A DNA stretch of 64,000 nucleotides from Vibrio jasicida CAIM 1864 = LMG 25398 (GCF_000400365.1 NZ_BAOG01000041.1:124001-188000), one strand, 5' to 3'. Positions 52,171 to 61,630 are shown, counted from the first letter of the stretch. The notes: a model not told the origin generated them from the sequence alone. Translations and numbers: made by a program.

Positions 52171-52509
52171 CTAGTAGCGTTTACTGCCCTTTGCAGTTCG
52201 CCCTAATTCATATTCTCGGCGGAAGCGATCATCAACATCATCACATATCCCGCGATAGTAGCGCCTGCTTTCTCCCAACGAGAATGCATCTTGTGCGCAG
52301 TAGTTTGAGCGCCCCGCTTCATAACCATTGCTGTATGCCACGTAGAGTTCGTCGCCATTGTTGAACTCTTGCATTGACAGTTTGGTGTCCCCGGCTTCAG
52401 CTTGCTGCATGCCATATTGCTTCCATTCCATACTGTCGTTGCTACTCGGTGGTGTCGTGCTTGAGCACCCCACTAAAAGCAGCAGTATCATTGGTGATAG
52501 ATATTTCAT
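52171..52509 (-). CDS. DUF2799-family lipoprotein (first copy)
   Basis: A 112-residue lipoprotein with lipobox LLVGC and the same order of motifs as its downstream neighbour: WKQYGMQQAEAG, VAYSNGYEAGRSNYC and GICDDVDDRFRREYELGR. The two share the Y-S-x-G-Y-x-x-G and G-I-C-D-D patterns, including two conserved Cys. Function is unknown. Confidence 0.8.
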   Translation of the reverse strand: MKYLSPMILLLLVGCSSTTPPSSNDSMEWKQYGMQQAEAGDTKLSMQEFNNGDELYVAYSNGYEAGRSNYCAQDAFSLGESRRYYRGICDDVDDRFRREYELGRTAKGSKRY

Positions 52510-52573
52510 CGCAGACCTCCCAAGTCTTTGTTGTATATATCGTCAATGCATACGTTACTGCTCTAATTATAGT

Positions 52574-52921
52574 TCACACTCGTTGACACCAATCACCAGA
52601 TGCAATCTCTTCAGTCAATTGCTCGGTATCTTGGTACAAATAGATCCAAGCTTGGCCAAACGGCGTGATGATGCTTTCTCTGCGATACTCTACAGGTACA
52701 TCCTCAAGTTTATCGAGCTCCACCAGCGTTTCATTATCAATCAGATAAACTTCACCCAGTATCGCCTTCTGTCCTACCGATAAAGCAGGGTATCGCCCTA
52801 AATCATACAGTGCGAATTGAGCCTCGGTCTCATGGTGACCTAAAAACTCGGCGCTATTCAAAAAGTGATGGTTTCCCTCTCCTTTGCGCAAAGTGCCATA
52901 CACAAAAATCAAATGCTGCAT
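52574..52921 (-). CDS. ytfP: YtfP-type gamma-glutamylcyclotransferase-like protein
   Basis: A 115-residue protein with the family signature VYGTLRKGEGNHHFL (the YGTLR loop, residues 8-12) and the catalytic-type Glu in LDKLEDVPVEYRR. Relatives cleave gamma-glutamyl amines or dipeptides to 5-oxoproline; the substrate of bacterial YtfP is unsettled. AAGGAAGGG precedes the start. It lies 32 bases after tamB, as in E. coli. Confidence 0.9.
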   Translation of the reverse strand: MQHLIFVYGTLRKGEGNHHFLNSAEFLGHHETEAQFALYDLGRYPALSVGQKAILGEVYLIDNETLVELDKLEDVPVEYRRESIITPFGQAWIYLYQDTEQLTEEIASGDWCQRV

Positions 52922-52953
52922 AACCCTTCCTTAGTTACGATAAAAAGCTAAGC

Positions 52954-55900
52954 TTAGTCGAATTCAAATTGGTACAGCAAATCAACAGCACTATCCACGC
53001 CAGAAACCGCTTCTAAGTACAAATCTTTCATCAATCGGTATCGCACGGTGAACTCACCTAATGAGGTAAAGATACCTACACCGTATTTAACTTGTAGGCC
53101 AGGAAGTATGTAACCACTTACCGTCACTTGAGAATCATCACCAGAGCCTGCGGTATCCAACTGCAAATCTTGTACGCCAAAGGCTTCGCCAATCTCACCG
53201 ACGACTTTACCGCTCTTCGCTAAACTCAAACCAATCAGTGTTGTTGTCATCGCATTACCGCCAGACTCAGCATCAATATCTTGACCACGTAATAAGTAAG
53301 ACAGCGCGTTCGCTTGCGGCATCGCAGGGTCGGAGAAAATTTCTACCGTAGGGTCACTTGCCGGGCCAGTCACACGCACACCGGCCGTCACGTCATCTTG
53401 CGTGTTATCTGGGTTACGAATCGCTTTGATAGAAACATAAGGCTGATCCGCAGGACCGTTCATCATGATCTTACCTTCTTCGATCACCAAATCCTGACCA
53501 AATGAACGGTATGAACCATCAATGATGTTCACCTCACCAACGATGAATGGCCCTTTATCTTTCTGAGTAACGTTTAGGTTACCTTGCAAATCGCCCTTCA
53601 AACCAAATGCTGACAACTGGAAATCATCTCCAATTTTGATGTTGATATCTGTCTCTACGTTAAATGGTAATGCCTCATCACCATCTACCGGCTGCATGTC
53701 TTTATTTAATATAACGGTATCGCTCGACACACCAACGGCACTTGGCGGCAACTCATCAATCAAAATACGTCCCCATGGGAGATTGATGTTACCTTCAACC
53801 TTAGCGAGCTTAGGGGTCACATCAATGGTCATGTCTGGCTCGACTTTGATTCTTACCATTGGCGGCATATCCACTTTCAACTCTTTCGCAAATACGCGAG
53901 CCTTCGTGTGCCAATTTACTAAATCACGCCAATCCGCGTCACCATTGATCTCCAGCTTGCCATCCGGCGTGATGATGCCCGCATTTAAGTCTGCTTGATG
54001 CCCTTTGAAGTTAATCGCAACTTGTCCTGAGTCGATGTCAATTGGTGTTACTTCACCTTGCAGCTTCATTTGGTCAATCAAAAACTGGCCATTCACCTTC
54101 GGATGCATCACATCACCAGATAAAGCGAGATCCGTGTTCATGTTCGCCTTGAACAAGCTGTACTCACCGATAAGTGGCGCCAAGAAGTCCAAGTGGAACG
54201 TCGATAGCGACACTTTACCGTTAATCGTAGGCTTCTCGGACGACACATCATTCAGAGCGACCTTACCAGACAAATCCCCGTTATCCGTGACATCAAGTAA
54301 CCACTCAGCATCAAGCTTATCTTGCGCCAATTTGGCTTTAAAACTCACACTTTCCCAACCGACTTTCACTGGTTGCTCTAGCGTTTGCTCTACCTGACCT
54401 TTTGGCATATCGACATTCACCGTGACTTCCGGTTTCATGTCTGGTGCCCATTTCGCAAACGCATTCGCGTTCACTGAACCATTTAGCTTGGTTTCTGCAG
54501 GTAAGAATTGTTTGATTTGGTCGAAGTCAAAGTTAGTAATGGCTAACTTCGCCTCGCCGCTCTTGCCGACACTAATGTCTTCACTCAGACATACGCTTGA
54601 ATCAGACTGTAACCAACAGTGTGCTTGGACATCGGCGATCTGTTTATCAATGTTGATTTTAACTGCCGTCGATTTTTGCAGAGCCCATGGACCTTGTGGT
54701 GTACTCAACGTTAAACGGCGCAGCGCTCCATCCCAGATCATCTCGGGCTTTTGCTTAAAAGTACCTTCGATTTCTAAACTACTTGAAACAATGTCAGACA
54801 CCACATCCAATGTCAGTTGGTGCAGCTTTTCGTCACCAGTGACTTCAAGATCTGCACTATCAATTTTGATGTCGTCATAGGTAATGTTTTTGGCAATTAA
54901 GCTCACGTCCGCTTTTGGCGCAGGTAGAGGAGTCACATCACCTTTCAAAGTAATAGTTTCAACCTTTGCTTGCTGTTGCCAATCGAGTTGGTTCAGCGCA
55001 AGATCCAGGTTGATGTCTGGTTGCTTCAAACTGCCACGTAGCGCAACCGTACCATTCATCTTGCCGCTAAGATCGGGCACACTTTTCGAAAAGTCAGGGA
55101 AATTCACCTCAACATCCATCAAGATTTGCTTGTCAATTTTACCTTTGGCATGCAGTTGGTTAGGACCATGCGATAACGCTAAACCTTGAGTATTTAGCTG
55201 GATATCTTCACCCTTACCATTCTTGTCAGACGCCTCTAATTGACCTTCTATATTCAGCGGATAACCACGCAAAATACCGTCAATATCAAGCTTAGGAAGG
55301 CTCACTTGCCAACCGCCTTGCTCCGTTAAAGAGCCTGAAGTAGATAAACTACCGCTGATGTCCCCTTCCGCTTCTTGCCACTGCAAACCCGGTTGAATGT
55401 GCTTCAGGTTCAAGTTCGCTTGCCAGTTGATAGGTGTAGCCCAATTCGCCATCACTTTACCAGCCAGTTCACCGCCTAAGGTTTTCACCACAATACTGTC
55501 TAGGTCAATCTGTTCTAAAGTGCCTTTACCATTCAAAGCAACATCTAACGCAGGAATATCCTTACCAGATGCTTTGGTTTCTAATGCAACGGTGTAGCCC
55601 TCTAGTGAACCTTTAGCCGCTAAGCTAGGCACCGAAACTTGGTAGTCACTCTTACCACTCAATGGCCATTGCGCCTCAACATTGTTCAGCTTGATATCAA
55701 ATGGCAGCTCCGTTTTCAGTGGTTGGATTTGCCCTTCAATCTTCGCTTTAACCAAATCAGACAGCGTTGCCTGCAAGGACAAATCACCGACAGACCCTGA
55801 AGCTGATAAAGACAGTTTCTGACCTTTCACATCAGCTTGTTTAACGAGCGCGTCAATTTGTGCTTGAATTGGATAGTCGCCAGATAACGTCACTTGCGTA

Positions 55901-56865
55901 CTCAACTTGCCTTCCACTTCAGGCATGTCGAGTTCTAACGTTTTTACCTCAACTTTATCGCCACCAGCTTTGGCTTCGAGCCCTAAGTGATGAACAATAA
56001 CCGGAGTGTCACCAGCCAATTTGAAATCGTGAATATCCAGTCGCTGCGCTTCTATCGTTAGGGGGATCCACACTTCAGGCAGAACAATGCCCTTAGGTTC
56101 AGACTCAGCTTTCGCCGCTTTGTTTTCCGCTTCTTTTTTTACCGCAACATCTTGATTTTTTAGTTTTTCTTTTTGTTTCACAGCCTGCTTTGATGTCTTC
56201 GCAGCATCGTCCTGATTACTCGCAGCGCTGCTCGATTCATCAACAGCTGTCGCTTGTGCCGTTGTCGATGATTGATCTTCTTTTGGCGTTTCGTCTGTTG
56301 ACGCCAATGCCACATTGATCACCTTCAATGCCGTGGGAGCAATTACCAAACGGTCGCCTTGCATCGACAGCGCTGTAGAAAAATCTTGCCAATCAATCTT
56401 GTTACCCAAAATATTCAAGTTGATGTTATTCAGGCTAACTTTATTTACGAAAATAGGTACTGGTGTGCTAATTGAGCGCAGTGGCGGCGTTTCTTCTACT
56501 GGTTCCTCACTCGGCGGCAACTCCGGCATTTGGAAGTTCACACCTTGGAGTGCAAGTTCATCCACGCACACTTTTGGATCGAAGAAACAACGGAAATTTA
56601 TCGCAAGGGTAAGGCGTTCAACCTTTGCGTCGATATTCAACGATTCATCGACAAAGCTGACGTTGTGCAAAGCAAAGCGAGGGAACAAAGATCCTTTGAT
56701 CTCTTCGACCTTCAGTTGTGGTAGTGCCTTTTCTGCTCCCCACAAAGCCAGCTTTAAACCGGGATGGGTGAACAAGATTGTACCGATGAAAATTACCAGC
56801 AAGAGCACCAAACTCAGCAGACTGATCGAGAACCACTTCGTCCACTTAAGCGTTGTTTTCATCAT
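52954..56865 (-). CDS. tamB: Translocation and assembly module subunit TamB
   Basis: TamB is a very long periplasm-spanning protein anchored in the inner membrane. It works with TamA in outer-membrane protein assembly and lipid transport between membranes. The 1303 residues have an N-terminal signal anchor (about 11-33). Repeated beta segments form the groove-shaped body, and the C-terminal DUF490/TamB domain ends YQFEFD. A charged, Ala/Lys-rich low-complexity stretch at 191-259 is unusual (E. coli TamB has 1259 residues). The start overlaps the tamA stop (ATGA), so the two are coupled. Confidence 0.95.
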   Translation of the reverse strand: MMKTTLKWTKWFSISLLSLVLLLVIFIGTILFTHPGLKLALWGAEKALPQLKVEEIKGSLFPRFALHNVSFVDESLNIDAKVERLTLAINFRCFFDPKVCVDELALQGVNFQMPELPPSEEPVEETPPLRSISTPVPIFVNKVSLNNINLNILGNKIDWQDFSTALSMQGDRLVIAPTALKVINVALASTDETPKEDQSSTTAQATAVDESSSAASNQDDAAKTSKQAVKQKEKLKNQDVAVKKEAENKAAKAESEPKGIVLPEVWIPLTIEAQRLDIHDFKLAGDTPVIVHHLGLEAKAGGDKVEVKTLELDMPEVEGKLSTQVTLSGDYPIQAQIDALVKQADVKGQKLSLSASGSVGDLSLQATLSDLVKAKIEGQIQPLKTELPFDIKLNNVEAQWPLSGKSDYQVSVPSLAAKGSLEGYTVALETKASGKDIPALDVALNGKGTLEQIDLDSIVVKTLGGELAGKVMANWATPINWQANLNLKHIQPGLQWQEAEGDISGSLSTSGSLTEQGGWQVSLPKLDIDGILRGYPLNIEGQLEASDKNGKGEDIQLNTQGLALSHGPNQLHAKGKIDKQILMDVEVNFPDFSKSVPDLSGKMNGTVALRGSLKQPDINLDLALNQLDWQQQAKVETITLKGDVTPLPAPKADVSLIAKNITYDDIKIDSADLEVTGDEKLHQLTLDVVSDIVSSSLEIEGTFKQKPEMIWDGALRRLTLSTPQGPWALQKSTAVKINIDKQIADVQAHCWLQSDSSVCLSEDISVGKSGEAKLAITNFDFDQIKQFLPAETKLNGSVNANAFAKWAPDMKPEVTVNVDMPKGQVEQTLEQPVKVGWESVSFKAKLAQDKLDAEWLLDVTDNGDLSGKVALNDVSSEKPTINGKVSLSTFHLDFLAPLIGEYSLFKANMNTDLALSGDVMHPKVNGQFLIDQMKLQGEVTPIDIDSGQVAINFKGHQADLNAGIITPDGKLEINGDADWRDLVNWHTKARVFAKELKVDMPPMVRIKVEPDMTIDVTPKLAKVEGNINLPWGRILIDELPPSAVGVSSDTVILNKDMQPVDGDEALPFNVETDINIKIGDDFQLSAFGLKGDLQGNLNVTQKDKGPFIVGEVNIIDGSYRSFGQDLVIEEGKIMMNGPADQPYVSIKAIRNPDNTQDDVTAGVRVTGPASDPTVEIFSDPAMPQANALSYLLRGQDIDAESGGNAMTTTLIGLSLAKSGKVVGEIGEAFGVQDLQLDTAGSGDDSQVTVSGYILPGLQVKYGVGIFTSLGEFTVRYRLMKDLYLEAVSGVDSAVDLLYQFEFD

Positions 56866-58574
56866 AGTTCAGGCCCCAATGAGAAGTGGATACGAAATTC
56901 TGGTTTAGGCTCAGCGTCTAAGCCCCAAGCAAAGTCAAAACTCACGGGTCCAACAGGGGATGCCCAGCGAATGCCAACACCTGCACCCGATTTCCACACT
57001 GGAGTGTCATTGAACGCATCACCGATGTCATAAAAGGCTGCACCCCACCAGTTGCCATAAACGCGATACTGATACTCTAGGGTACTGGTCACCATGTATT
57101 TCGCACCAGTCAATGCTCCACTGGCATCTGTTGGCGAGATAGATTCGTATCCATAACCACGAATGTTGTTGTCACCACCAGCAAAGAAACGCAGCGATGG
57201 TGATAGTTTTTCAAATTCTTCGGTGATGTTGGCACCACCTTCTAAGCGGAATAAACCACGATGATTCTGACCAATGCCACGAATCCACGACGTCCGACCT
57301 AACAAACGAAGAACGCGAGTTTCAGACAACAAAGCGGGATCACCGTATTCAACGGTGACACTTTGTTTGTCTCCCCACATTGGCATATTGCCACCGCGAG
57401 TTCGAGTCCGTGAGAAAGAAGCACCAGGCAGAACGAATTGCACTCCGTCTTCTTGCAAACCTTGTGAAAAGTTTTCGTACAAGTGACGAACGTATAACGT
57501 CTTATGCCAACCACCATCGGTGATCCAGTGGCGTTCTACCGCAAGATTCGATTCCAAACTCTCTGTATCGCGGTTATCGAGGTGCTTCAAACCAAACTGC
57601 AATTGGTAATACTCATGCAGTACATCATCGAGAGGGATTTTGTAGCCTGCGGTAATCGTCTGCTCAGGCTTAGAAAGAGATAGCGCCGTATCAAAGCTGT
57701 GACCACGCGCACTTACCCATGGTTTTTTCCACTTTAACGTACCACGCACACCGGTATCGGTAGAGTAACCAATACCAGTTTCGAGTTGGTTTTTTGCTGC
57801 GGGAGCTAACGAGACTTTAATCGGTAGATCTCGACCATCATCAAGTTTACTGAGGTCTGGTTCAACAAACACGGAGGAGAACCAATCGGTATTCGACAGG
57901 TTTTGGTTGTACTCACCCACTTCAGACACTAAGTAGGGTTCACCGGTTTTAAATGGGCGCAAAGAGTCCACGCGGTCTTCCCAGATCTGACTCCCCAAGA
58001 TTTCCACTGTACCAAAGTGATATCGGATACCACTGTCATAGTGCAGGCGAACATTGGCTTCATTCAACTCTGGAACCACTTCCAACTTACTCAGCGTAAA
58101 ATCACCATTAAAGTAGCCACGCTGCAAAGCTAAGTTACGAATGCTGGATTTGAGGCTATCGTATTCCCCTTGATTAAGGATACGGCCCTCTTTCAATCGT
58201 GATTTGTTGATGAGGTTAGTAAACTCTTCATCTTTTTCTGCTTCACCGGAGATCACCACATCCATAACCTTTACCCTTACAGGCTCGCCCGGTGTAACGT
58301 TGACGATCAATTCATCATTATCTTTCGTAATAGAGTATGAAATTTTCGCATGATAATAGCCAAGCGCATTCATCGCTTCGGTGATACTTTGACTTAATCG
58401 CGCCTGAAAGCGTAAAGACGTCGAATAATCATCTTCTGGTATCGATGATAGGTAAGCGTTCACATTGTCTTCTAGCGCACCATCGATCCCTTTTACAGTC
58501 AGGGATACATCGGCATAAGCGCTATGAGAAAAAACAAGTAGGCTAGCAATAATTGGGATAGCTTTTTTTATCAT
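56862..58574 (-). CDS. tamA: Translocation and assembly module outer-membrane subunit TamA
   Basis: TamA is the outer-membrane, Omp85-family partner of TamB. It has a signal peptide (to about residue 21) and three POTRA domains (about 22-265). A C-terminal 16-strand barrel is typical, with FAGGDNNIRGYGYESISP carrying the lid-lock RGY motif. The 570 residues match E. coli TamA (577). It is divergent from msrA. Confidence 0.95.
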   Translation of the reverse strand: MIKKAIPIIASLLVFSHSAYADVSLTVKGIDGALEDNVNAYLSSIPEDDYSTSLRFQARLSQSITEAMNALGYYHAKISYSITKDNDELIVNVTPGEPVRVKVMDVVISGEAEKDEEFTNLINKSRLKEGRILNQGEYDSLKSSIRNLALQRGYFNGDFTLSKLEVVPELNEANVRLHYDSGIRYHFGTVEILGSQIWEDRVDSLRPFKTGEPYLVSEVGEYNQNLSNTDWFSSVFVEPDLSKLDDGRDLPIKVSLAPAAKNQLETGIGYSTDTGVRGTLKWKKPWVSARGHSFDTALSLSKPEQTITAGYKIPLDDVLHEYYQLQFGLKHLDNRDTESLESNLAVERHWITDGGWHKTLYVRHLYENFSQGLQEDGVQFVLPGASFSRTRTRGGNMPMWGDKQSVTVEYGDPALLSETRVLRLLGRTSWIRGIGQNHRGLFRLEGGANITEEFEKLSPSLRFFAGGDNNIRGYGYESISPTDASGALTGAKYMVTSTLEYQYRVYGNWWGAAFYDIGDAFNDTPVWKSGAGVGIRWASPVGPVSFDFAWGLDAEPKPEFRIHFSLGPEL

Positions 58575-58740
58575 GCTTTTTAGCTGGATGAGGTTAAATA
58601 AACGTAAACAATAATAACGCCAAATAAAGGCTAAGTCTGTAATATTAATAGGTTTACCGCGGTCTATGTCATTACACCATCAGATTCAGACTGAATATTA
58701 AAGTTCGCAAAATTAAGACACGTATTGAAGGACGAATACT

Positions 58741-59379
58741 ATGCTCAACAAACAGACAATGATCAGTATAGAAGATGCACTGCCAGGTAGAGAGGCATCA
58801 ATGCAGATTGATGACACCCATTTTGTTAATCAATCAAGCTTAACGGCATCACCGCAAGCTCACCAACAACAAATATTATTCGGTATGGGATGTTTTTGGG
58901 GAGCAGAACGTTTTTTCTGGCAACTTGAAGGTGTGATGTCGACGTCTGTAGGCTACGCCGGAGGCTATACGCAGAATCCAACATACGATGAAGTGTGTAG
59001 CGGAAAAACAGGACATACAGAAGTCGTAAGAGTCATCTTCGATGAACGAGTAATTTCTCTAGAGCAACTGCTTGCCGCATTTTGGGAGAAACACGATCCA
59101 ACTCAAGGCATGCGCCAAGGTAATGATCTCGGCACTCAATACCGTTCCGCGATTTATACCTACTCACAAGAACAGTTAGAAGTGGCAGAAAAATCGAAAA
59201 CACAATACCAACAAGCATTACAAGAAGATCAACGCGCAGCCATCACCACAGAAATTCAAGCCGCTGGGCCTTATTACTTCGCTGAAACGTACCACCAGCA
59301 ATACCTAGCAAAGAATCCAAACGGTTACTGTGGTTTAGGCGGCACGGGGGTCTGCTTCCCACCAAGCCTTCAAGGTTAG
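58741..59379 (+). CDS. msrA: Peptide methionine-S-sulfoxide reductase
   Basis: MsrA repairs oxidised methionine (S form). The catalytic motif GMGCFWGAERF places the nucleophilic Cys at 51; the resolving Cys are at 197 and 205 (GYCGLGGTGVCFPP). The 212 residues match E. coli MsrA. AAGGACG precedes the start. Confidence 0.96.
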   Translation: MLNKQTMISIEDALPGREASMQIDDTHFVNQSSLTASPQAHQQQILFGMGCFWGAERFFWQLEGVMSTSVGYAGGYTQNPTYDEVCSGKTGHTEVVRVIFDERVISLEQLLAAFWEKHDPTQGMRQGNDLGTQYRSAIYTYSQEQLEVAEKSKTQYQQALQEDQRAAITTEIQAAGPYYFAETYHQQYLAKNPNGYCGLGGTGVCFPPSLQG

Positions 59380-59387
59380 TCCCAAAC

Positions 59388-59416
59388 TAAAAAGAGCGAC
59401 GAAAGTCGCTCTTTTA
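59388..59416 (+). terminator. Terminator between msrA and ytfK
   Basis: AAGAGCGAC and GTCGCTCTT pair around a GAAA tetraloop. A and T residues flank it on both sides, so both converging genes can use it. Confidence 0.92.
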
Positions 59417-59428
59417 CAATTCTGACAA

Positions 59429-59629
59429 TTAAACAGGTAGAGATAAAATGGCCCTGTTAACTTCTTTGAATACCGACAATTGTTGGGGGTTTTTGATGTC
59501 TGGTAGTAGCACTTTACCGTTATCAAAACGGAACTGACCAACTCCAGCAATTGAGAACTGACCTTTGAATAAAGTCTTAACGAAACGCGCCACCTGACGT
59601 GGACGGTAAACAGCAAACTCACGAAGCAT
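59429..59629 (-). CDS. ytfK: YtfK-like small protein (DUF1107)
   Basis: The 66 residues resemble E. coli YtfK throughout: YRPRQVARFVKTLFKGQF, VGQFRFDNGKVLLPD and LSVFKEVNRAIL. E. coli YtfK promotes (p)ppGpp accumulation by acting on SpoT during phosphate or fatty-acid starvation. The start is taken at MLREFAVYRP with GAGG five bases ahead; the longer frame upstream has no support. It is divergent from ytfJ, as in E. coli. Confidence 0.88.
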   Translation of the reverse strand: MLREFAVYRPRQVARFVKTLFKGQFSIAGVGQFRFDNGKVLLPDIKNPQQLSVFKEVNRAILSLPV

Positions 59630-59843
59630 AACCACCTCAATATCCTTTTGAGAAAAACATGATTGCTCTTTCCTTGGCAATCTTTATGCGCTATTTGCGA
59701 CGAGGTTCATTGTACCAAATTCCAACCTAAACGCAACATTACTTAACTCTGTACGTTAAATAATTGTTATAAACGGTTCTACATTTTTATGCATCGTAAG
59801 TATATACTTGGTAAGTCTCACAACCCATACGGATCATAACAAT

Positions 59844-60395
59844 ATGAAAACTAAGACTCTCCTTCCTATTTTCTTCGCTCTTGCACCTGGTCTTGCGCTT
59901 GCTCACAACCTTTCAATGGGTGAAGCAGTTCCAGCAGCAAAAGTAGACGCGTACGGCGAAATCGTACTGCAAGGTGAAGGTGTGGCGTACCAGCCTTGGG
60001 CGACACAACAAATGCTAGGAAAAGTACGAGTGATTCATGCCATTGCAGGACGCAGCAGCTCGAAAGAAATGAACGCGCCGTTGATGACAGCGCTAACTGA
60101 CGCTAAGTTCCCGGAAGATGCCTACCAAACTACAACCATCATCAACCAAGACGACTCAATCTGGGGAACTGGCTCTTTTGTGAAATCATCAGCACAAGAC
60201 AGTAAAAAAGAATTCCCATGGTCATCAATGGTTTTAGATGAGAACGGTGTTGTGGCTAGCACTTGGGCACTACAAGAAGAAAGCTCGGCAATCGTAGTGC
60301 AAGATAAGCAAGGTAAGATCCTGTTTATCAAAGAAGGCGCATTGACAGCAGATGAAATCAACCAAGTACTTGGCCTAATTAAACAAAGCATCTAA
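59844..60395 (+). CDS. ytfJ: YtfJ-family exported protein
   Basis: A 183-residue periplasmic protein (E. coli YtfJ 184) with a signal peptide (MKTKTLLPIFFALAPGLALA) and a thioredoxin-like fold lacking a CxxC motif. The family features VRVIHAIAGRSSSKEMNAPL and KEFPWSSMVLDENGVV are visible. Function is unknown. The start at 59844 gives a clean signal peptide; the upstream extension would not. Confidence 0.88.
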   Translation: MKTKTLLPIFFALAPGLALAHNLSMGEAVPAAKVDAYGEIVLQGEGVAYQPWATQQMLGKVRVIHAIAGRSSSKEMNAPLMTALTDAKFPEDAYQTTTIINQDDSIWGTGSFVKSSAQDSKKEFPWSSMVLDENGVVASTWALQEESSAIVVQDKQGKILFIKEGALTADEINQVLGLIKQSI

Positions 60396-60399
60396 TACT

Positions 60400-60445
60400 C
60401 ACTCGCTCCTTGTTACTCTCAAGCGGGGAGCGTCATTCCTTTCTT
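60400..60445 (+). terminator. Weak terminator of ytfJ
   Basis: CGCTCC (60404-60409) and GGAGCG (60427-60432) pair around a long loop and are followed by a pyrimidine-rich stretch. Confidence 0.45.
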
Positions 60446-60519
60446 TCTGCGTAAGTTCTTATTCCTGCATAGATAATTTGCTCTATACGAACAAAAGAGT
60501 GAACTTTTCATAAAAATGG

Positions 60520-60536
60520 GTGTTATATTATAACAC
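60520..60536. promoter_or_regulatory. Zur box
   Basis: A perfect palindrome of 17 bases, GTGTTATA-T-TATAACAC. Its core TGTTATA-N-TATAACA equals the gammaproteobacterial Zur consensus. It lies 23 bases ahead of the DUF2607 gene, so the whole downstream locus should be repressed when zinc is plentiful. Confidence 0.9.
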
Positions 60537-60559
60537 TAGGTATCGTTTCGGGCTTTAAG

Positions 60560-60862
60560 ATGCACTGTCGTTGGCAAGCAATTACACATCATTGGCATCG
60601 CACTGTTGTATTGTTCAGTGTTGCGTTGTTGATCGCTTGGAACTTTGCCACTATTGCTCATCAACTCGACCTCATTCCCGAACACCACAGTGAACATCAT
60701 TGCCAAATGTTTGCCGGAGCGCATCAAGGGCTTGCGAAGGCTCAGCCAGAACTCAGTGCGCCCACCTTCTCTAGACTCGCTCACGTAGATGTAGCCGAAA
60801 TCACCTCTCATTTAGAGGACGTCACGTATACCGCGCGTGCACCACCTAATTTTGCGTTCTAA
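60560..60862 (+). CDS. DUF2607-family small membrane protein
   Basis: A 100-residue protein with one hydrophobic segment (about 15-33, TVVLFSVALLIAWNFATIA) and a His-rich stretch just after it (HHSEHHCQMFAGAHQG), suitable for zinc binding. DUF2607 has no assigned biochemical role. It is the first gene after the Zur box. The ribosome binding site is weak. Confidence 0.78.
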   Translation: MHCRWQAITHHWHRTVVLFSVALLIAWNFATIAHQLDLIPEHHSEHHCQMFAGAHQGLAKAQPELSAPTFSRLAHVDVAEITSHLEDVTYTARAPPNFAF

Positions 60863-60956
60863 AAACCACTACTCATACTAAGAACAAACCTTGTTATTCA
60901 CTTTGCTATTTGAGCAAGTAACACATAAAAAATTAAACAAAATTAGGAATAAGAAA

Positions 60957-61625
60957 ATGCCATCTAAACACGCTTTAGCTCTTGTTATCGGACTTTCTCT
61001 ATCAGCTACTGCTAACGCAGAAGAATATCGTCAACATGAAGCGCACGTTCATGGTCATGTAGAATTCAACATTGCTCAAGACGGAAAAGACTTACTAATT
61101 GAAATCACTTCTCCAGGTGCTGACGTGGTTGGTTTTGAGCACGCACCTGAAAATGCAGAGCAAGAGCAAGCCTTAAAACGAGCGGTTGCCGCACTAAAAG
61201 ACACAAACAAACTGTTTGCAATTAACCAGCAAGCGAAGTGTGTGATTGAAGAAGTTCAAGTCGCGCATACGCTTGGCCAAGATTCTCATGAAGGCCACGA
61301 TCATGGTAACCACGAAGGACATGATCATGATAAGCACGACCACGATAGCCATGAGGGTCACGACCATAACGAACATGCTCATGATGACCACCACGATCAC
61401 GAAGGTCATGACCACGAAGGACACGATCACGAGCACGGCGGTCACGGTGAGTTCACCGTTGAGTACCGTTTCCACTGTGATTCAGTCGCCGATCTAAATA
61501 GCATTGATACGACTTGGTTCAAGCAATTCCCAGCAACAGAATCCATCAGCGTCAACTTATTTACTGACACAACTCAGTCTGCGACAAGCCTAAGCAAAAA
61601 CAACACTAAGATCGCAATTAAATAA
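60957..61625 (+). CDS. zrgA: Histidine-rich zinc-binding protein ZrgA (DUF2796)
   Basis: A 222-residue periplasmic zinc-binding protein; ZrgA-type proteins belong to a Zur-regulated zinc importer known in V. cholerae. A signal peptide (about 1-21) precedes HEAHVHGHVEFNIAQDGKDL, a beta domain typical of DUF2796. Residues about 105-163 are an almost pure His/Asp/Glu/Gly repeat (HEGHDHG, HDHEGHDHEGHD). The C-terminus YRFHCDSVADLNSID closes the fold. AGGA lies about nine bases upstream of the ATG. A strong hairpin follows the gene. Confidence 0.88.
   Translation: MPSKHALALVIGLSLSATANAEEYRQHEAHVHGHVEFNIAQDGKDLLIEITSPGADVVGFEHAPENAEQEQALKRAVAALKDTNKLFAINQQAKCVIEEVQVAHTLGQDSHEGHDHGNHEGHDHDKHDHDSHEGHDHNEHAHDDHHDHEGHDHEGHDHEHGGHGEFTVEYRFHCDSVADLNSIDTTWFKQFPATESISVNLFTDTTQSATSLSKNNTKIAIK
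61270..61445 (+). repeat. Low-complexity His/Asp codon repeat inside zrgA
   Basis: Imperfect tandem units built from CAC, CAT, GAC, GAT and GAA codons encode the zinc-chelating stretch. Copy number is likely to vary between strains. Confidence 0.8.
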
Positions 61626-61630
61626 ATCAC

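Noticed and set aside
53636..54880. Long open frames on the plus strand opposite tamB
   Set aside because: They lie wholly inside a well-supported 1303-residue gene on the other strand, lack ribosome binding sites, and have compositions typical of antisense reading.
61285..61440. CRISPR-like or satellite repeat
   Set aside because: The repetition follows codons of a His/Asp-rich protein in frame and has no spacer structure.
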